DNA of 64,000 nucleotides from Lumbricus rubellus. Its lineage: Eukaryota > Annelida > Clitellata > Crassiclitellata > Lumbricidae. Where the stretch lies: positions 38,447,165 to 38,511,164 of the forward strand of contig OX243815.1 of assembly GCA_945859605.1 (NCBI GenBank), in the 5' to 3' direction. Of this stretch, positions 1 through 13,200 are shown one piece after another. Within the stretch, counting starts at the first letter, position 1, and each line of letters opens with the position of its first letter. The notes beneath the pieces were generated by a model. It was not told where the DNA came from and did no database searches. It saw nothing but the letters and a program-made list of their open reading frames with translations. Made by a program: the position numbers and the translations under genes.

Positions 1-1044
1 CAGAGAGAGAGAGAGAGACATACAGACAGAGAGAGAGGCAGGCAAGGAGATAGAGAAGGACAGAGACAGTGGAAATGAGAAAGGGAAGAAGGGAGGGAGG
101 GAATGCAAGTGATTATTGTCACAACCTAGTACTATAGATTATAGTGACTACTGACATGCGTGGCAGTCTAGTATACCGTAGTATGCCTACGACAATGCCC
201 GCCGCATGACACTGCAAGATAACTTGCGATGCTATGCTGCTTTTCAGTGGAAGTGTATGTAGGCCCTAGATGGTGTAGTCCATCATTAGATTTTTCAATT
301 CAATTGGTGGTACAATGTAACATGCCCACACTTTGAAGACGACGATTTAAATACAGTTATCGTATTGTTCACAATCTGAACTTGTGTTTTGTCAAACTTT
401 TTGCTTGTATAGATCATTTTATCCTGAATCGTTCAGTTTCAACGTCTGAACGATTTCGCGAACCTTGTCAAACCAATTAATTTAAGAAATACCTGCTTAC
501 CTGAATTACCTACTAAGCTACTACGGACTTAACAGTTAATCGACTAAGTCACATGCTTGCCAGCTGACTTATAGGCCTAAGCAGTAAGCAGTGGCGGCGC
601 CATAATATATCGAATCCCATACATATTAATGAGCTGCAGAATAGTAAGTAGACAAAGTCTAGTAATCGATAGTTTAGCTATTGACTTCAATTTCGGAGAT
701 TAGCGGACGGCGGCTTCGGGACTGTAAGCGGAATCGATATGCTGTGTGCGCATGCGTGGTGGGTCGGGTCGGGTCGAGTCTACCGTGCACAATAATTATT
801 GTAAACACACAACGCGCGTGGCTTAAGTTTAAGATTCTGGTCCCATTTTCTGGTCACATAGGGCCTATATATTATTGAAATATCGGCTTATGGCGGTTAT
901 TGTATACCCAGGTTTCCTAGCCCTACAATAAAAACAATAATATGAACATATGCAATTGCTGCTATCCACTGGACTGATATGGAAGACGATGAAGAGATAG
1001 GATTATGAGAAGGAAGAGGAGAAGACAAAATAATGTTATCAATC

Positions 1045-1084
<40 letters not shown>

Positions 1085-1142
1085 TATATATATTATTGAA
1101 ATATCGGTTATGGTAATAGTTTGTGTTTCATTTTGTTCTCAG
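1..1142. other. intron or upstream DNA, no exon recognised
   Basis: Begins with a GA-rich microsatellite (about 1-60). A CAGTGGCGG word near 589 looks like a lone hAT-type end with no partner nearby. An (AATC)n run occupies about 1041-1083, just before the first exon. The missing N-terminal aldolase exon was not found here. Confidence 0.5.
1041..1083 (+). repeat. (AATC)n microsatellite
   Basis: About ten tandem tetranucleotide units, followed by a short AT run. It lies about 60 bp before a threonine aldolase exon. Confidence 0.9.
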
Positions 1143-1223
1143 AGTTGGAGTCTCAGATGGCAAAGATGTTTGGAAAAGAGGCTGCTCTTTTTGTTTCAAG
1201 TTGCACGATGGGAAATCTTATTG
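1143..1223 (+). CDS. tha1: threonine aldolase exon (first in window)
   Basis: The acceptor is a pyrimidine-rich tract ending ttctcag. The exon enters in phase 1 and reads ELESQMAKMFGKEAALFVSS and onward to GNLI, the family's nucleotide-cofactor-side start region. The donor is gtggca. The ORF that runs through this donor ends in a stop 12 bp later, so splicing is required. Confidence 0.8.
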
Positions 1224-4200
1224 GTGGCAAGTAGCATCTCTTTTTTATCCATTCAGTTATCCAACCGTCATGAAAAAATCACGGTTAGCGTGAACCTAAT
1301 ACGAAAATCTTATTAGTAGTAACATATATATATTATCTTGTCTTGGTCCTTGTTTACTTTTTCAGAATCATGTTGTAGAAAATGTTGTTAGTAAAGAAAT
1401 GATTCAGGTTAACATAAAACAGACTGTCACTCCTTTTATACTTTGTGTATGCTTTGTTTTATATCATTCAAATTTTTGTTCTGTGATTCTTTCAGTGCTA
1501 AGTCATTGTCCAAGTCGAGGTCTTGAAGTTCTGCTTGGAGATAAATCGCATGTGTTCATGTGGGAGCAAGGAGGAATATCAAAGGTATTATAATAATTAT
1601 TATATGCATATATCTAATATGTATAATATGCGCCATATTTTCCAAGTGCTGAGAATTGCCAATGTCAATGTTGTCTGGTAACATATAAATTAGACTCTAG
1701 ACTAAGTCTACAATGTTCTACATGCTATAAAATTAAGTCAGGAATTATGTTGAGACTTAGTTTGGCCAGACAACTCAAAGATGTTGCCAATCTGATTTGA
1801 TTTTCTGTAGCTTGCTGTCCAAGAGTGTAAATTATTATTGCTTCTAAACCACATTGTCACGTGTTTTAGGGATAAAATAATTGTGTTATACTTCTAAGAC
1901 AATTAATTAATGTTTCTGGCTTTGTCGCCGCTTTGAAGACATTACTTGCACGTGCAAGCATTCTTGTAGCAAACTGACTTGGAGCTTTACAGTAGGGGCT
2001 TTATACAGAAAATAGAAAACAAAACCTTTTTCTTATGATCACAATATCATTTAAAAATTATTTTATTTATTTATTTCTTGCATTTGCTATAACGCCCCTT
2101 CCAGCTCTTTCGCAGAGGCGCATAACTTGCAAGCATAAGCAATCTTGTAGCAAACTAACTGCGGACTATATATTAAGGGTTTTACGCAGAAAATAGCAGA
2201 CAAACCTTTTTCTTATGGGAACAATATTAAGCTCTATTCATTCGGACATTTACATAGCGCTCCTTCAAGTTAAAAAACACTCGTTTTAGTAATAATTTTA
2301 TTTTACATGTAATCCCTATCGGGATGCGGTTTAACATCTTGATTTTAATTCAGTAGGCTAAGATGCTACTGCATGCGAAGTACACAGATTAGATTGGTTG
2401 CGGAGTGACCATGGGTGAACCTTCAATTCTTGATTGTTCAGTGACCGAGTAACAATGCAGGTTGGGAAATGTTGTCACTGGGATATCATACAGTGATCAA
2501 TTGGCTGCCTAGCCCTATGGATCATATTTCGATTACGACTCTGCCTTCCTATCGATTTTGTTTTGACTGTGCGCCTGTAAAAAAAACTCGTTCCAGCGAC
2601 ATGGTTGTTTTGCGGGTGTTGTTGAAATCTTGAGATTGCGATCGTGTTTGATACTAATATACTTATTATATTTACTATACTTAATTACTTATGTTATAAC
2701 TTGTTTATTATGCCCACCGCAACCGAGGACATCGAGAGAGCGTGTCACATTATGTGAGTGACTCGTCACTCTCGAGACCACACTTTTTTACAAAATCTTC
2801 TTCAGAGGCATGCAAGCAAACATGTGTGCTGCCTTTTTGTATTCTATCTTTACATTTATATAGCGCCTCTCACAGTGCACACCAATCAGAGACGCTCCCA
2901 GTGCGTTACACCAAGAAAGAGAAAAGGTGGTCTTGAGACAACGAAAAGAGGCATTTGGCCCACCTGCCACCTTTGTTGTCTTATCCTCGAATATATCGTC
3001 GTCTAACCCAACAATTAATGTTTTGAATTAGATCGGTGGACTTCATTCTCGCACAGTTCCAAATAAAGCTGATGGAACGTTTGACCTTGACGTACTTGAG
3101 CAAAGCATCCGTCCTAAGAACGACCCACATCAGCCATGGACCGGACTGATCGTGGTGGAAAACACGCACAACGGCTGTGGCGGGAAGGTTATTCCAATAG
3201 ATTTTCTGGCTAAGGTAAGAACAAGCAGCAGGCATACGAACCAACTGCAGCTTAACCGTGTCCATAGAACAGAGAAAGGTCAATTGTAGGCTTGGTGACC
3301 ATGAAGATTAATAAAGAAAGTGTTTATTAATAATTATAAATCCAAAATCCTAACAGAAGCGATCAGCTGTTCAATTTTTTTTATGAGTTCTAAGACTTAT
3401 TTTATTTCATGGCAATAAGTTTATACCATGATGTAATAAACATATTAAACTCCATTAATGATCTAAGTCTAAGATATGGCGAGAATAGTTTGATACTATA
3501 AATCGCCGCTCTGTAGCCTATTCGTGATTTTCTTTTACCATGCATTGAACATAGGATCTATAGCCCTAGTATTTAATTCTGAGGTGGAATAGAATGGACT
3601 TGGTTTTAGAGATTATTGCAAAGACATGAACTATTTCAGCTGAAGGCAAAAGCAGACAAGCACCAGATTCCAATCCACGTTGATGGAGCTCGATTTCTCA
3701 ACGCTGCGGTGGCTCTTAACGTCACGCCAAAAGACCTCATGGAATACGCCGACTCGGTCAGCTTCTGCTTCTCAAAGGTAAAGCTAGAAGAAACAAATCA
3801 TCTTAAATGATTTTTGATAGTTCGATGTGATTTTGTGTAGAAAAACTGTTTGGTAACAACTATAATGAGCCACCATAGACTGGGCTCCTGAAGGACCAGA
3901 TCGAGTGTGCTCCGTTTTCACCGCTAGATGAGAAATTTCCTCACTTTTGTCCTCTTTCTTGTACTCTTTCACTCCATACCGACAACTGATCATTGCTAAC
4001 TATTATGTTCGGCATCTGACCATGCACATCCTACGACCACCTGTAACGCGAATAATATCGACAACTTACAATTTACCTATAGTCTCATCTTCAGTCGCTC
4101 CTTCGTCTTCATGCTACAAATATTCTCAAACCCAATACATGAACTACTTCAAGAGTTGTCATTGATATTTTGTGATTATTAAAGAACCCCTATACCCTGC

Positions 4201-7200
4201 ATGTCATCACTGGCCTGACCCTCTCCTCGATTATGAACTGGCTGAGAAACTCTCTAAGAAATCACCTCTAACATACTAGATGTAGGCTAATTAAACTTAG
4301 CAGTGATGAGTAGCCTAGGTTAAAATGTGAAACGTCATAATTCAGTTACACACTATAATTTTATATAGGTTACATATTATAATGCGAATATTTTATAAAT
4401 ACAAAGCTGCGACTCTAAAATCTCTTTGAGTATTTGGGTTAGCATTGCTATGACATAATTAATTCGATGGTTATTTTGTATTTTCAGGGCATTGGAGCTC
4501 CGATTGGTAGCGTTCTGGTCGGAAGTCATGAGCTAATAGCTAGGTAAATTCCACTTTGTTCAAGATGTTTGTATAAATAACTAACACGCTACTTTCATAA
4601 GATGAGGTCACAACAGCTCCTCAATGCATTCCATTTTATAAGTTGCACAAGACTAATATTTATTGCCTTAATTGTGCTAGGAAAGCCTTGAAGTCGGTCT
4701 CTTAAACGAGCAATAAATGATATTCCTGACATGAATGAATTCCTTATTGTAAATTTCTGATACTGATGCGCATAGTCTCTTATGCAGTAGCAGTATTATT
4801 GTATTATTAAAATGTTGTGCCCCGTGTTGATGCACAAGGCTAAAGACGAGCCTCAACTTGCAATCTACAAAATGGAGCAGGTGAATATACCGAAAAATAA
4901 ATTACCCTGACCCATATCCCGAAGACAGCTATGACTACTATGAGATCGTGTGGGTCTATAACAGCCACAACCCTTCCTCACAACTAGCCTTGAACTCGTT
5001 GGGAATAAGCATGCAAGTGTAATAAATTTTAATGTAAATGCTTTGGCCTAAATAATGTACCGTAATCAAGACGGGAGAGGGAGAACATCCAATTCCGCTG
5101 ATAGAGCAGAAGAAAATTTTTACCACCAGTCACCCATTAGGTTTTCTGATTCAGTAGCCGGTGTCACGAAATAAAGTCTCCCCCCGAAACGAAGTCTCCC
5201 CCCGAAACAAAGTCTCCCCCTGGCTGAAAATATGTTTTGGAAGACATTTTTCTGGTGTAAAAGTATATAAATGTTCGTGTTAAATAACGTGTTATCGTGT
5301 TAGCAACGCAAACTAACGGTTTGATATGCTCATCTATTAATTTTATGCGACTGTAGCCGATTTCACGATCAACGGGAGACTTTGTTTCGTGGACGGAGGA
5401 AATATTCTCTCCCCCGGAGACTTTATTTCGGAATATAGTCTCCGGGGGGCAAATTTATTCTAGAACAGATCCTCCGGGGGAGAATCTATTTCGAAATAAA
5501 GTCTCCGGGGGGAGACTTTTAGGAGGGAGACTCTGTCGCGCGACACCGGCCTTCAACATACCTGCTCTTTGACCCGTGTGCAGGGTCACTATATCTTCAT
5601 AAAACATGTACATAATACGTGGCCATGGCCATATGATCACACTGTCATACTAAAATATGCACTCTGTATATACGCGAACAAACGTAGGCATATAGGCTAT
5701 ACTTATTTATGTACAGGGAATGACGCCTATATCATCGTCGTAGTGAAGGCTCGCTAAATAAAATTAATGTTGCAAACGTGTAGGTCTTTTATTTATTTAT
5801 TTCACTTCAACAATTTCTATAGCGCCCTTCAAACTCCCTACTCAGACTTGCTCCCGATATCAGCGCGGACAATGCATCGGAGTTTCACGCTAAAGCGCCC
5901 CGCGCAAATATGTTCAATGTTCATTCATCCATCTCGACTGTAGAACTATTATCTCCAAACTTGCAGCTCTTGCTACAGCAGATAGACTAGTGTTGTGATC
6001 CTGGTCCTTATAGAAACCTGGTTTGAAGCAATTTAAGCTGATGCAGTAGGTCTAGAGATAGGAATTGGAACAGATTATAATTATTTTAAAACATTTGTTG
6101 TATATTTTTATGATTTAAACATTTATTAAAAGATCACACAGGCTTAAAACAAAACTAAGACAGAAATGTGCACAATGTCAGAGTGCGTTGTAGTAGCCTA
6201 TTTGTAGGATTTATAATCTATGTAAAAGCAGTAACGTTTGATACTCATGAGAATCAATAGAAGGTTCTTATTCGCATTTGCTCTTTATTTTGGCTGTCAA
6301 ATGCGTGATAAACATTTTGTGATTGCATGGGCGCCCGCAGAAATTTTTGCAGGAGGGGGCAAAACTCGACGGTCACGGTTAAAGTTTTTGTAGCAAGAAG
6401 TTGAAAATGTAGACCTAAATCGGGAAATTTAGAACATGCACGGGTATTTCTCGTAGAGGTTTCTTAATGTAAAGTATCCAGTTAAACTTTGTTTTATAAT
6501 TTTTGTTATGAATATTGTTTCTTTAGTGCAAAGAAATTCATTAACAACCCAAAAGTGGCAGTTATAAAAATAGGTTTCAACTTTCCAGGGGGGGGGCAAG
6601 TGCCCCCTCTTGCCCCTATGTGCGGGCGCCCATGTGTGATTGGTTTCTACTTATTGGGATATTAGTGATAGCAAGGACTAATGCAACCTCTATCTGCCGC
6701 CATCAAAATAATAATGTGTCATGTGCAGAGGTGGCCCTAACCAGCGGGGGATCGGTTCATTGGTTCCCCTCGCACTCATAAGTCAATTATTACGAGATTC
6801 TATAATTATGGTCTTGTTATGAATCACTAAATTCATGACTGATTGACAATGATTATAGACCATAGAATGTTTTGGCAGACTATCCTTATTGCTTGAAGAA
6901 TTCTTCACACCATCAGTTCTAAATTGTATGCTGTAAGAAACTGATAAATTATACAGGGTGGCCCAAAAGTATTTGTTCAACTTTGAAGGCCTATAACTTA
7001 GGCAGTTTAGCAAGTAAGTGTATGCTTAATGCATCAAATTAAAGGTCGTTATATCAGCTATAAGTGCGACAAATTTCATTACGGTAGCTTGCACTACGCG
7101 CCATATAATTATTGTGTACTGCACCTACCTTGTTTTCTGACGTAAACAATAATTTCATCATTGCGCCGTGAACAGAAGATGACAGCTTTGAAGGCCTATA

Positions 7201-10200
7201 ACGTAGGCAGTTTAGCAAGTAATTGTATGCTTAATGCATCAAATTAAAGGTCGTTATATCAGCTATAACTGGTCAAAAATTTACATTTTTAGCTTTAATA
7301 ATAATTGCGTCAAACTACTGTACTGAATATGTATCAGTTTACAATGATTTTAATTCGTCTATCTTGCAAAACACAATAGGACTACTTGGAAAATTAGTCT
7401 TTGCAAGTTTGCATTATTGATAGCCATTAAGAAATCCAAGAATTATTTAATCAAATAAATATTCAATGTGTCTTCCACGAGCTCGAATGACTGCATGAAT
7501 GCGACGTGCCCATTGATCTATGGCTCCATTGATGAGTTCCTGGCTGATCTCAGTCCAGCAACGAGTGATGACGCGCTTCAGATGCTCGACGTTTACTATC
7601 CGTTCACGATAAACCCGTTGCTGCAAAGCACCCAAGATTGATTAATCAACGGGGTTTAAGTCCGGGCTATTAGGCGGCCAGTTATGTGGTTCGATGAACT
7701 CAGGAACGTTCGCGTTCAAAAACTCCACGGTATGACGAGAACGATGAGCGGGAGCTCCGTCTTGCTGAAAAACGAAATCATTTCCATACTTCAAACTGTC
7801 GCATACCAGGTCTTACCCTAGACGCTTTATAAACTCAGTGATTCGTAATGGGTGATCAAGAATGATTACTAGATTGACCTACAACAAGGAACACGCTGCA
7901 TTTCATTTTTGATGTATATTAAAAATATCAACGTTCAACAGTAAATATTATTCAATACCCTAACTACCTATTGTGGCGTATTTATCTACTAAAATATTAT
8001 AAGGTGCTTAGCTTCCTCAAGAGTTCCCTTCTTGAGTAGATGATGAGGTCCTTGTCCTTGACACAGGGAAACTTGATTGGAAGGAAAGACGGGAAGAAAG
8101 GTCACTTCTCCCTGGCTGCCCTCGGTCGCCGTTTCACCACCGCGTCGTCTTCGTTCTTCTGTGAGCACTGGCTACTCACACGTCTTCTTCACTTCTGCTT
8201 CGTCGTCGAATCACCACTTCTTCTCGTTACTTCGAAACTCCAATCGCAACTAGTTCTCGCAATGTCTTCTCGATCCCAAGATCGATGCCGAGCGAAAATT
8301 GACTTTGTTCGCTATTACAGTCCGACTTAAACTTCGAACATTTCTATCTAACCCAGGTACTACGTTCCCTAGGATTTACAGATCAGCAGTGGAATAAACG
8401 TACAATAAGTCCCGTTTTTCACACTCAAATAAATGTCATCGGCGCATTCTGAATTAACGTTTTTGGTTGACAAATCGCAAAATGTCTGCCATTCTTTTCA
8501 GAATCTCATGCCCGAATCCGACCACGTGACTCTTCGGCTGCTCACAGTGTTGATGATCGTCTGCTGCGCGAAACGCTGTTTTCGTGCCTCCTCAAGCGTT
8601 GACTGATTTTTGTAGCGCATTTGAGTTTGTGATTTCTACTGTTATATTCGCTAATGCTACAATTCAATTCATTAATTATCTATTAAATACGCCAATTAAT
8701 TGTCTAGCTTAACTGTTACTTAGTATTAATAATTACACAGGTTATTAGTTAATTGATTCGTTTGTTAAGGAGCGTTTATTCGCTACAAATGCCCCCCTTC
8801 AAAAGTCTGTTCACAGGCTTTAACTTACTCACATACTTAACAAACTAATCTATAAACTATCTTCCTTTACCTTACATAACACAACAAAATTACTGTTCTA
8901 CACCTATTTATATACAACTTATCATTCATCAAAGGTTCACTATATATCACTCTAGTCCCCTGCTCAAGTAATCTGAAATTACATTGTTGGACCCCTTGAT
9001 GTATCTAATAGTAAACGAATAATTTTGCAAGGCTAGACTCCATCTCATAACCCTTGCATTTTTCATTCTTCCCTCTTTCATATACTGCAATCCGCAATGG
9101 TCTGTCTCAATCACAAACTGCTTGCCGCATAAATATCTGTCGAACCTACTTACGCCCCACATTATGGCTAAGCATTCTCTTTCTTCCACCGAATATCTCG
9201 TCTCTCGCTCAAGTAACTTCCTGCTCGCATATGCTATGGGATGATTCACCCCCTCATATTCCTGCATTATTACGCATCCGATCCCTTTTCCACTTGCATC
9301 CGTCTGCAATATGAACTCCTTCTCTAAGTTCGGTAATCTCAGAATTGGTGCCTTTGCCAGTTCTTCTTTCAACTGCATAAAACTGTTCTCCAATTTCTCA
9401 TTCCATTCGACATTTCCAGGTGACAACTTCTTTGTCAAATCACTTAGCGGTGCCATTATTTCTGCACAGTGTGGAATGAATTTTCTATAGTAATTCACTG
9501 CTCCGATGAAACTCCTCACTTGTTTTTTCGTCTTTGGTCTAGGCATATCAATGATCTTGTCCACAGACTCTTCTTTTGGACTGATGTCATCATTATTCAA
9601 CGTGTGACCCAAGAAATCTATTTTTCCGTACCCTAATGAGCATTTCTTTGGTTTCAATGTTAGGTTGGCTTCCCTAACCCTTTCAAAAAATATCTCCAGT
9701 GTTTCCAAGTGATCCTGCCATCCTTCATTGTGGGCTAATATGTCATCCACATAACTTTCAAGGTTTTCTGTTCCATGCAGAATTTTCCTGATTAGTCTGT
9801 TGTAACTCGAAGCACTATTTACTAATCCGAATGTATGCTTCACATTGCCTCAACACTTTTAACTCATTCTTATTATCAACTCACTATTCTACTTATTATG
9901 TATGCCACCATCTCAACATATGGCGTTCATCCATCTTATGTTTCACATTGAATGATCTTTGTCATTTCACTAACATCTTATTATTCCTCGTACTTTACCC
10001 ACTGGACAAAGTACTTCTTCTTATCTTAACTATTTTCAGTTACTCAACTTTTTCTTTATTTATCTAAGTGACTCAACATCACACTCAGACACTGTATTCT
10101 AATTAATCTCAACTTATTACTTAACTACTACACAACTTCAACAATTATACCACTATCTCACTTGATCCTATGATTCACCTTACTAATCACTACAACTCAT

Positions 10201-13200
10201 AAAACTGCTTTAACTGCAACTCAACTTAATTTCACATTAATGCTTATTTACATTTCTTCCTTAATTAAATACTCTCCACTAGCTACTGTCAGCTTCTGTC
10301 TGCAGTACCTCTTCTCATGTAATGATAGTCCAGCCTGTCCATATCTGACTTACTATCTCTGTTCACCTTCTCGTATAAATTCAACGTAATGCCATTTTGT
10401 GTTTCCAGTTCACCTGTGTGCTTCTCTCCAAAACTCAATGCATCTGCATCATCTCCATAAGTTTTCAACTCAACATCTTCTTGTGTTTCAACTTCTCCAC
10501 TGTAGTCTCTGCTACTTCTCCATTTATCCACATTATTGTTAGGATATGACCATTCTCTGTCATTCCGTAACCGATTTTTCTTCCAATTCACATCATTGTA
10601 TCCTCTACAATTCTCATTCTGTCTTCTAACAGAATCAACACTTCGTTCTCCTCTGTACCATGTTCTACTGTTCCAATGGTTTCCACTACTTCCAACCTCG
10701 TCTCTATTACTTCTATATCTCCAATTGAGATCACTAGGTCTGTCACACCTAACTCCAAAATTACTACTAGACTCTCTCCTGTCATGTCTGTAGTTTCTCC
10801 AATCACACTTACTTGTGTCACTCCTCTGACTACTGTTCCATTTTATATTTCTCCTATCCACATTTGGATTCTCTTTGTATTCGTTATACATCCTCTCATT
10901 GGATCTTCTTGACTGTGTCTCATTAGACTTATTTCTATCCCCTCGATTTCTCCAGTCTACTCTTCCGTTCTGCCATTTATTCTGATCTACACGACTCTTA
11001 TTTAATTCACTTTTTCCACCTGTGATTAAATATTTATTATTCGTCTCTACCAATCTCAATGGTTCACCTCTGTAATTCCTTTTCGTCGTTTTATTAAAAG
11101 CTGGCTTCCTGTTATCTGTGTAACTCCAGTCTCTGGTTTTATCCCACTGTTTCTTATTTACTGTTTCATGCCGTCTCTGCATTCCTTTAGCAGTTTCATT
11201 TAAATACGGCCTTTCCGCAACTTTGAATGGTCTGTATTTACCATCCTTTTTAACCTCAGCTCTGGTTTTAACAACTGCTGCTGTCGTTGCTTCTCTCATC
11301 CCATCCACTGTTACACCATCAGTGAATTTCACTGACCTTTTGTCATGTAATGATCTCTCTTTAGATTTAGATCTGTTCCTCAGTATGCTCTTGCTTTTCA
11401 CTTCAGCAATTGTATTCTCTGGTTCTCCACTGATTATATCCTCCTGTTTTCCATGTGTGATCTGGTATTGTATACCTTCGATCATCCCAATTATAACTGG
11501 CATCGACGGATTTTCCATAACCATCGCTTGTACTTCTCCACTAAAGAATTCACTCTCTATGTTTATCTTGGCCAGTGGAAAACATCTCAAACTTCCATCG
11601 ACCAACACACAATGTGTCTCCTCACCCGTCAAATCTGTGTCGTCTATTAACGAACGTTTAATTATGCAACATGTCGATCCAGAATCATAGAGACAACTGA
11701 CATTTCTCCCGTTCACTTTTACTTCATGTTCACTTCTGTTTTCTAGATTCATGCATCCGACATTGGTTCCAGTCACCAAAGCACTTGCAGCTGTTTGCAT
11801 GGGTAATGCTTTAATCATCTTGTCATCTACCCTATGTTGGTCCTTTGTAACATTACTCATTTTCTGCATTTCAATCTGCTGTCTGGCCCTATATGTCTGA
11901 TTCTCGAATATTTGCACTGCGGCTGCAGTGTGTCTGACAGCTTCTTTATTCTTGTGTGGGCACGAATATGCCTTATGGTTCTCACCGCAGAGAAAACAAG
12001 TAATTTTATGTCCCACGGTGTTCTCACGTTCTCGACTGAACCCTCTGTTTGAACTTACACCACGGTTCACTTCCCGATTTATTCTTACATCATTTCTACT
12101 CCTGTTTTGGCTGTTACCAAATCCTTCTTTGGATTTATTCTCAAAGGGTCTGTTGTTTGTCCTTTCGTTGTGGAATTTCACATCTGGTTTTATGCTTGCC
12201 TCTGCATATTTGTAGCCATGTGCCTCTATGTATGACTCCGCACACGCTAACATTTCTTTCAAACTTGTCTTCCCTTTCTCTTTGATAAACATTCTTAGCT
12301 CTGTGCTGCACGTCAGGTAAAATTGATCCTTTAATAACAATTCTTCTACTCCTTCATAGGTCTCTTCGAAGCCTGCTTGAGAAATCCACTGTTGCATGTA
12401 GCGTCGCAGTCTGTAAATAAAATTGGTCGGTGTTTCTCCGGCTTCCATTTTGCTTGTCTTGAACCTGTGTCTATATCCACCTTCAGTTAACTTGAATCTT
12501 TTTAGTAACTGTGTCTTCAGACATTCATAATCTTGAGCCTCCTCCACAGACAGTCTCTGATACACTTCCAGTGCTCTTGACTCAAGGTGTCTAGCTAACA
12601 CTAGTGGCCACACTTCCTTCTTTATCTCGTATGCTACACAAGTTCGTTCGAACCGCAACAGGTAAGCGTCTAAACAATCTTTGTTTTCGTTGAATATGGG
12701 GAATTTGATATCCCTCATCCCTCTGCTGTTCCTGTTGTTTTCCCCTTGTTGTGGATTGTCACCAACCATTGTGAATGATGCACTTCCACTTTCTCTGTCT
12801 TGACCTCTGGACTCAATTTCTCTCATTCTCACTTGTGATTCAATCCGTGCTAATTCTAGCTGTAGCTCACGTTGTTGTTGTGCTTCAGTCGCCTCGCGTT
12901 CACGTCGTTCTCGTGCTTCAGTCGCTTCACGTTGTTCTCGTGCTTCAGTCGCTTCACGTTGTTCTCGTGCTTCAGTCGCTTCACGGATCTGTCTAGCATC
13001 TGATTCTGCGGCTAAGCGTTTTTCTCTTGCTTCTGTCTCGGCACTCCTAATTGCTTCTAACTCAATTTCGGCCTTTCTAGTCTGCATTGCTGCTTGGGTC
13101 TTCCTGTCTTCGGCTTCAGCTTCAAGCCTTCTTGTATCTGCAGCTGCCTGAGCATCTAATTCGGCTCTTCTTATTTCCGCCTCCGCTTTCTTGGCATCGG

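Larger units (their letters stand above)
4544..6951 (+). other. left part of an 11.7-kb threonine aldolase intron
   Basis: Contains a palindromic element (5158-5549), a SINE-tail fragment with a 'tatagcgcccttcaaactc' core near 5790-5905, and a hAT-like MITE (6326-6634). Nothing else was recognised. Confidence 0.65.

Noticed and set aside
8040..8330. 96-codon ORF, repeated at 13969-14259
   Set aside because: Both copies lie inside the Gypsy LTRs, antisense to the element, and are identical because the LTRs are. No protein features.
11223..11690. 155-codon plus-strand ORF and others at 10536-13460
   Set aside because: Antisense shadows of the Gypsy gag-protease gene.
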